Source of the DNA: Pseudomonadota bacterium | Lineage (GTDB): Bacteria; Pseudomonadota; Alphaproteobacteria; Rhizobiales; Devosiaceae | Direction of reading: 5' to 3' | DNA length: 9,434 nucleotides | NCBI GenBank assembly: GCA_023437755.1 | Contig: JAEZFJ010000194.1 | Coordinates: 1 to 9,434, forward strand | Shown: positions 6,340 to 9,434 of the stretch, in pieces | Numbering within the stretch: position 1 is the stretch's first letter | Layout: each line of letters starts with the position of its first letter | The notes under the pieces: model-generated | What the model was told of the DNA's origin: nothing | Seen by the model: only the letters and a program-made list of their open reading frames with translations | Database searches by the model: none | Program-made: the position numbers and the translations under genes

Positions 6340-7638
6340 TTAGGCACGAACCAGGGTGCGCATGTGGCTCCCGGCGGGAATGGTCGACGCCGAGGTGTTC
6401 AACTGTTCCATGGCAAAGCCGGCGGCAGACTTGTACCGCGCCATGAAGGTGTCACGCTCCTCGGGCGGCAGCACCTCATCGATGTTGTCGAATTCGCCGC
6501 CGCACCGTTCATCGACGAGGTTCAGCAGCCCGAACGGGCCGGCGCCCCGATTGCGCAGCACAAGTTCAGAGACCGGACCACAGAATTTCTGGTCAAAGGA
6601 CTGCAGCGCAGCCGGCGTCACCCCATGCTCAAGCATTGCCGAGCCGAGGTGCCGCGCATCCATGATCGCCTGGCTGGCCCCGTTGGAGCCCGTCGGGTAC
6701 ATCGCATGCGCCGCGTCGCCCATCAGCACCACAGGACCATCCTGCCAGGTGGGGACCGGATCGCGGTCTATCATCGGGTTTTCGTAGGCGACGTCGGACC
6801 GCCGCAGCATGTCGGGCACATCCAGCCACTCATACGTCCACCCGGCGAAGTGGTGGGCAAACTCTTCGACCTCCACCGGGCGGAACCAGCTGTTGCCGTA
6901 GCGGCCCTCAGCCTTGTCCACGGTGACTTCAGCAATCCAGTTGATGGTTGCCAGGCCAGTGTCAGGGGCGGGGTGTGAGATCGGGTAAAAGACGACACGG
7001 TGCCGATGGGTGCCCAGTCCAATGAAGGATGAACCGGAGCGAATCGGCCTGGCCAGGGTCGTACCGCGCCACATGATCGCCCCGCCCCAGTGAATTGGCG
7101 GCTGATCGGGATGCATCACGGCGCGAACGGCGGAATGGATGCCATCGGCTGCAATCAGCAGCGTGGCGCTCCTGCGGAGCAAGGTGCCGTCGGCCTGCCG
7201 CACGAGGGCTGTGGCACTGCCATCGGTGTTGCGTTCGTACCCCGTTACCTTATGCCCGAGCTGAACGGTGTGGGCGCCGGCACGCTCCACAAGGGTGCGA
7301 TGAAGGAGCATGTGGAACCGGCCGCGATGCACCGCGTATTGCGGCCACTTGTAGCCCGCTTCAAGGCCCCGAGGCTCGGAATAGACGTCCTTGCCATTCA
7401 GCCCGACCAGCGCCCATTCCCGGGCAGGCAATCCGACCGTGTCGAGCTGATCGGGTCCAATGCCCAGATCGGAGAGCTCACGTACGGCGTTGGGCTGAAT
7501 GTTGATGCCGACGCCGAGCGGCAAGAGTTCTCGCACAGACTCGTAGATGGTGAAGGGAACGCCAATCTGGTGCAGCGTCAGGGCCACGGCCAGCCCGCCG
7601 ATGCCGCCGCCGGCGATGATTACATGTGGCTCGATCAC
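6340..7638 (-). CDS. FAD-dependent monooxygenase, PhzS-like (group A)
   Basis: This 432-residue flavoprotein probably uses NAD(P)H and O2 to hydroxylate an aromatic or heteroaromatic acid in the cytoplasm. Motifs in order are the dinucleotide-binding GGGIGG (10-15) with E33 ending strand 2, PLGVGINIQPNAV (40-52), HRGRFHMLL (104-112), the DG motif AADGIHSAVR (163-172), HWGGAIMWRG (183-192), ENPMIDRDPVP (286-296), and the GD motif GDAAHAMYPTGSNGASQAI (307-325). Several blocks closely resemble Pseudomonas PhzS (5-methylphenazine-1-carboxylate 1-monooxygenase), but no other phenazine genes are seen, so that function is not implied. The GTG at 7638 is chosen because the FAD-binding strand begins five residues later and GGGG lies at 7643-7646. 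A TTG at 7698 would add 20 non-homologous residues and run through a palindrome cluster. The C-terminus, about 60 residues longer than the FAD core, is unassigned. It follows DUF3237 by 94 bases. Confidence 0.93.
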   Translation of the reverse strand: MIEPHVIIAGGGIGGLAVALTLHQIGVPFTIYESVRELLPLGVGINIQPNAVRELSDLGIGPDQLDTVGLPAREWALVGLNGKDVYSEPRGLEAGYKWPQYAVHRGRFHMLLHRTLVERAGAHTVQLGHKVTGYERNTDGSATALVRQADGTLLRRSATLLIAADGIHSAVRAVMHPDQPPIHWGGAIMWRGTTLARPIRSGSSFIGLGTHRHRVVFYPISHPAPDTGLATINWIAEVTVDKAEGRYGNSWFRPVEVEEFAHHFAGWTYEWLDVPDMLRRSDVAYENPMIDRDPVPTWQDGPVVLMGDAAHAMYPTGSNGASQAIMDARHLGSAMLEHGVTPAALQSFDQKFCGPVSELVLRNRGAGPFGLLNLVDERCGGEFDNIDEVLPPEERDTFMARYKSAAGFAMEQLNTSASTIPAGSHMRTLVRA

Positions 7639-7658
7639 GTTTCCCCGCTCAGTTTGAG

Positions 7659-7683
7659 ACCGCGGACCGGTCCTACCGCGGTA
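7659..7683 (-). promoter_or_regulatory. Palindrome cluster upstream of the monooxygenase (operator or leader hairpin)
   Basis: Two perfect 10-bp palindromes abut each other: GGACCGGTCC (7664-7673) and TACCGCGGTA (7674-7683). They also overlap a larger inverted repeat with 7-bp arms ACCGCGG (7659-7665) and CCGCGGT (7676-7682). A small CTCA/TGAG dyad (7648-7651 with 7655-7658) lies nearer the gene. The cluster is 20 bases upstream of the GTG at 7638, in the only sizeable gap of the minus-strand group. It could be a repressor or activator operator or an mRNA hairpin near the ribosome binding site. No convincing sigma-70 promoter is visible in the gap. Confidence 0.55.
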
Positions 7684-7732
7684 GTGGAGGCGCGGCAATG
7701 CTGCTGCCGTTGATCATGGCCGGGTTGGGTCG

Positions 7733-8200
7733 TTATTCGACCGAGTAGACCTCGATCTGGACGCCAGTAGGCGTTTTTGCACCGGTACCGACGAACACCA
7801 TCCGGTTGACGAAAGCGTAGGCTGCGTCGCCAGCCTCGAGGCGAACCGAGGAGCGCATGTAGTAGGACTCGGGGGAGGTGGGCTCGGCGGCGACGAGGCT
7901 CTTCATGACGTCCTCGGGGCCGTGGCGGTACCCCTGATCGATCACCTCGACGAGTGCGCCATCGGCCGTTTCCACCACATAGCGGGCATCCATCAACGCC
8001 ACGCCATCATGGCCGACCGTCATCCAGTCGCCGCCTCCGGGCAGTATCTTTCCGTTGAGCCGCGGCCCGCTGACGGTGCCGCCGATGATCGGAACGACCC
8101 GACGCTGGCCGAGGCGTCCCATTCCCAGGTTGCGGACCGGGCCGGCGTGCACCTCGAGGGTGCAGAAGTGGCGCAGATCCGGCGCTCTCAGATTCAGCAT
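7733..8200 (-). CDS. DUF3237 family protein
   Basis: This 155-residue soluble protein matches the DUF3237 family, whose biochemical function I do not know to be established. Visible family blocks are GQRRVVPIIGGTVSGPRLNG (31-50), LPGGGDWMTV (53-62), DGVALMDARYVVETADGALV (65-84) and the C-terminal YAFVNRMVFVGTG (118-130) followed by VQIEVYSVE. There is no signal peptide or membrane helix. The start at 8200 is set by a strong AAGGAG site and by family length; the frame stays open to 8545 but that extension is a shadow of dctM. DUF3237 genes are often found near catabolic oxidoreductases and transporters. Here it lies between a TRAP permease and a flavin monooxygenase, which suggests a role in the same degradation pathway, for example as a small accessory enzyme or binding protein. 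That role is inference only. Confidence 0.9.
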   Translation of the reverse strand: MLNLRAPDLRHFCTLEVHAGPVRNLGMGRLGQRRVVPIIGGTVSGPRLNGKILPGGGDWMTVGHDGVALMDARYVVETADGALVEVIDQGYRHGPEDVMKSLVAAEPTSPESYYMRSSVRLEAGDAAYAFVNRMVFVGTGAKTPTGVQIEVYSVE

Positions 8201-8205
8201 GCTTG

Positions 8206-8211
8206 CTCCTT
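8206..8211 (-). promoter_or_regulatory. Strong ribosome binding site of the DUF3237 gene
   Basis: On the minus strand the sequence AAGGAG lies five bases before the ATG at 8200. It is the best Shine-Dalgarno match noticed in the window and decides the start of the DUF3237 gene against the much longer open frame. Confidence 0.8.
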
Positions 8212-8221
8212 GTTGCCTGTG

Positions 8222-8242
8222 CCCGGCGCTTCTGCACCCGGG
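8222..8242 (-). promoter_or_regulatory. Intercistronic hairpin between dctM and DUF3237
   Basis: On the minus strand CCCGG-G-TGC, an AGAA loop and GCGCCGGG form an eight-pair GC-rich stem (one G-T pair) with a single bulged G. It begins two bases after the dctM stop and ends 10 bases before the AAGGAG site of the next gene. No T-run follows, so full termination is unlikely. It may mark an mRNA processing or stability boundary, or a partial terminator. The structure is seen; the function is inferred. Confidence 0.5.
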
Positions 8243-8244
8243 AA

Positions 8245-9434
8245 TCAGCTCATCGTGCGGGGCAGAAACAGCACAATTGCAGGGAACAGGATGAGGATTA
8301 CCAGACGCAAGATGTCGGTGGCGACGAATGGCAAGACGCCGCGGAAGATGGTGACGAGGCTGACCTCGCGGGCGATCGACTTGATCACGAAGACATTCAT
8401 GCCAACGGGTGGCGTGATCAAGCCGAGTTCCACCGTCATGACGATGATGATGCCGAACCAGATGGGGTCGAACCCCAGCGCCACGATGACCGGGTAAACG
8501 ATGGGGACCATCAGGATGATCATCGCCATCGCATCGAGGAAGCACCCCATGACGATGAAAAGGGCCATGATCAGGCCCAAAGTGCCGTAGGGGCCGAGGC
8601 CGAAGTCGATCAGCACCTGCGTCAGCCTCTGAGGCACCTGCGTGACGGCGAGAAAGTAGCCGAACAGGATGGCGCCGATCAGGATGGTATACACGGCGAC
8701 CGATGTGCGCAGAGCCTCGACGAGACTATCCAGCAACGTGCGGAGGTTGAGCCTCCGGCGCGCAAACCCGATCAGTGCGGTGAGCACCGCGCCCACGGCA
8801 GCGGCTTCCGTTGCGGTGCTGATGCCGAGATAGATGGAAACGATCACGGCCACGAACAGCAGCAGCACGGCCCAGACGTCGCGCAGCGCCGCGAGTGCCT
8901 CCCCAAGCCTGAAGGGTGCGCCCGCAGGAAGGTGGCGGCCGTACCAGAGCCGAACCGTGGCGAGGTACATCACCACTGCGAGGATGCCGGGGAGGATGCC
9001 CGCGATGAACAGCGTGCCGATGTCCTGAGCGGTAATGTAACCGTAGATGGCGAGGACCACGGAAGGCGGAATGAGGATGCCAAGTGTGCCGCCAGCGGCG
9101 ATGACACCGGTGGAGACGTCGTCGCCATAGCCTGCCCGCTTCATTTCCGGGTGGGCGATGTTGGTCATGGTCGCGGCGGTGGCGACAGAAGACCCGCATA
9201 TGGCGGCGAAGCCGGCGCAGGCGCCGACAGTGGCCATACCCAGCCCGCCCTTCATGGGACCGAGGATCGAATTTGCCGCCCTGAACAGCTCGCGACTCAT
9301 GCCGGAACGGGTGGCCAGAACGCCCATCAGGATGAAGAACGGGATGAGCGTGAGGTTGAAGTCGGTGATGGTCCGCAGGGGCGATGTCGACAGCAGGTTC
9401 AGCGCCGGCGCCCAGCCAGCCGTCAATCCGAAAC
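8245..9434 (-). CDS. dctM: TRAP transporter large permease, DctM type (N-terminus cut by window edge)
   Basis: This is the large membrane subunit of a tripartite ATP-independent periplasmic transporter, which uses an ion gradient to import organic acids delivered by a binding protein. About 395 residues are visible and the frame is open to the right edge. Full-length relatives have about 425-440 residues, so the first helix and start are missing. Family hallmarks are clear: LIPFFILMGVLA near the visible N-terminus, the GACAGFAAICGSSVATAATM segment, GGTLGILIPPSVVLAIYG, and near the C-terminus GCFLDAMAMIILMVPIVYP and ELGLITPPVGMNVFVI. About ten hydrophobic segments alternate with short loops, with one longer polar loop after LATVRLWYGRHLP. 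The binding protein and small permease are expected to the right. DUF3237 and the monooxygenase follow, suggesting an acid substrate degraded by that enzyme. dctM is a family name; the substrate is unknown. Confidence 0.95.
   Translation of the reverse strand, partial: FGLTAGWAPALNLLSTSPLRTITDFNLTLIPFFILMGVLATRSGMSRELFRAANSILGPMKGGLGMATVGACAGFAAICGSSVATAATMTNIAHPEMKRAGYGDDVSTGVIAAGGTLGILIPPSVVLAIYGYITAQDIGTLFIAGILPGILAVVMYLATVRLWYGRHLPAGAPFRLGEALAALRDVWAVLLLFVAVIVSIYLGISTATEAAAVGAVLTALIGFARRRLNLRTLLDSLVEALRTSVAVYTILIGAILFGYFLAVTQVPQRLTQVLIDFGLGPYGTLGLIMALFIVMGCFLDAMAMIILMVPIVYPVIVALGFDPIWFGIIIVMTVELGLITPPVGMNVFVIKSIAREVSLVTIFRGVLPFVATDILRLVILILFPAIVLFLPRTMS

Noticed and set aside
7639..7698. 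TTG start at 7698 for the monooxygenase, adding 20 residues
   Set aside because: The added residues run through the palindrome cluster and precede the normal family N-terminus; the GTG at 7638 fits better.
6364..7713. Two plus-strand open frames opposite the monooxygenase gene
   Set aside because: No family features; the minus strand has complete FAD-binding motifs throughout this stretch.
8201..8545. Extended N-terminus of the DUF3237 protein
   Set aside because: It overlaps the end of dctM in another frame and resembles no domain; AAGGAG before the ATG at 8200 sets the start.

Overview
The window is GC-rich and densely coding, with two sets of genes that converge near position 6310-6340. 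The gene families (Dpp/Opp-type ABC importer, TRAP transporter, MmgE/PrpD, DUF3237, group A flavin monooxygenase) suggest a metabolically versatile proteobacterium. An alphaproteobacterium or a Burkholderiales relative is most likely, but nothing here fixes the genus.

Plus strand, 67-6309: six genes whose ends all overlap (by 1, 1, 4, 11 and 4 bases). They encode two membrane permeases and two ATPases of a peptide/nickel/opine-type ABC importer, a CapA-like (PGA_cap) metallophosphatase-fold protein without a signal peptide, and an MmgE/PrpD-family enzyme. The solute-binding protein is not in the window. It probably lies just left of position 1, because a strong hairpin (20-45) precedes the first permease, as is common between binding-protein and permease genes. 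The promoter must also lie to the left. The likely logic is import of a peptide-like or aminopolycarboxylate-like compound followed by intracellular processing; the substrate cannot be read from sequence.

Minus strand, 9434-6340: a TRAP transporter large permease (DctM, N-terminus cut by the right edge), then a small DUF3237 protein, then a PhzS-like FAD-dependent monooxygenase. This looks like uptake of an organic acid followed by flavin-dependent hydroxylation, possibly of an aromatic or heteroaromatic acid. The TRAP binding protein and small permease are probably to the right of the window. Two structured spacers interrupt this group: a hairpin between dctM and DUF3237 (8222-8242), and a cluster of palindromes (7659-7683) just before the monooxygenase start.

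No tRNA, rRNA, CRISPR array, insertion sequence or phage gene was seen. The only gaps are 1-66, 6310-6339, 7639-7732 and 8201-8244, all under 100 bases. The best candidate for an undescribed system is the tightly coupled ABC importer-CapA-MmgE/PrpD operon.
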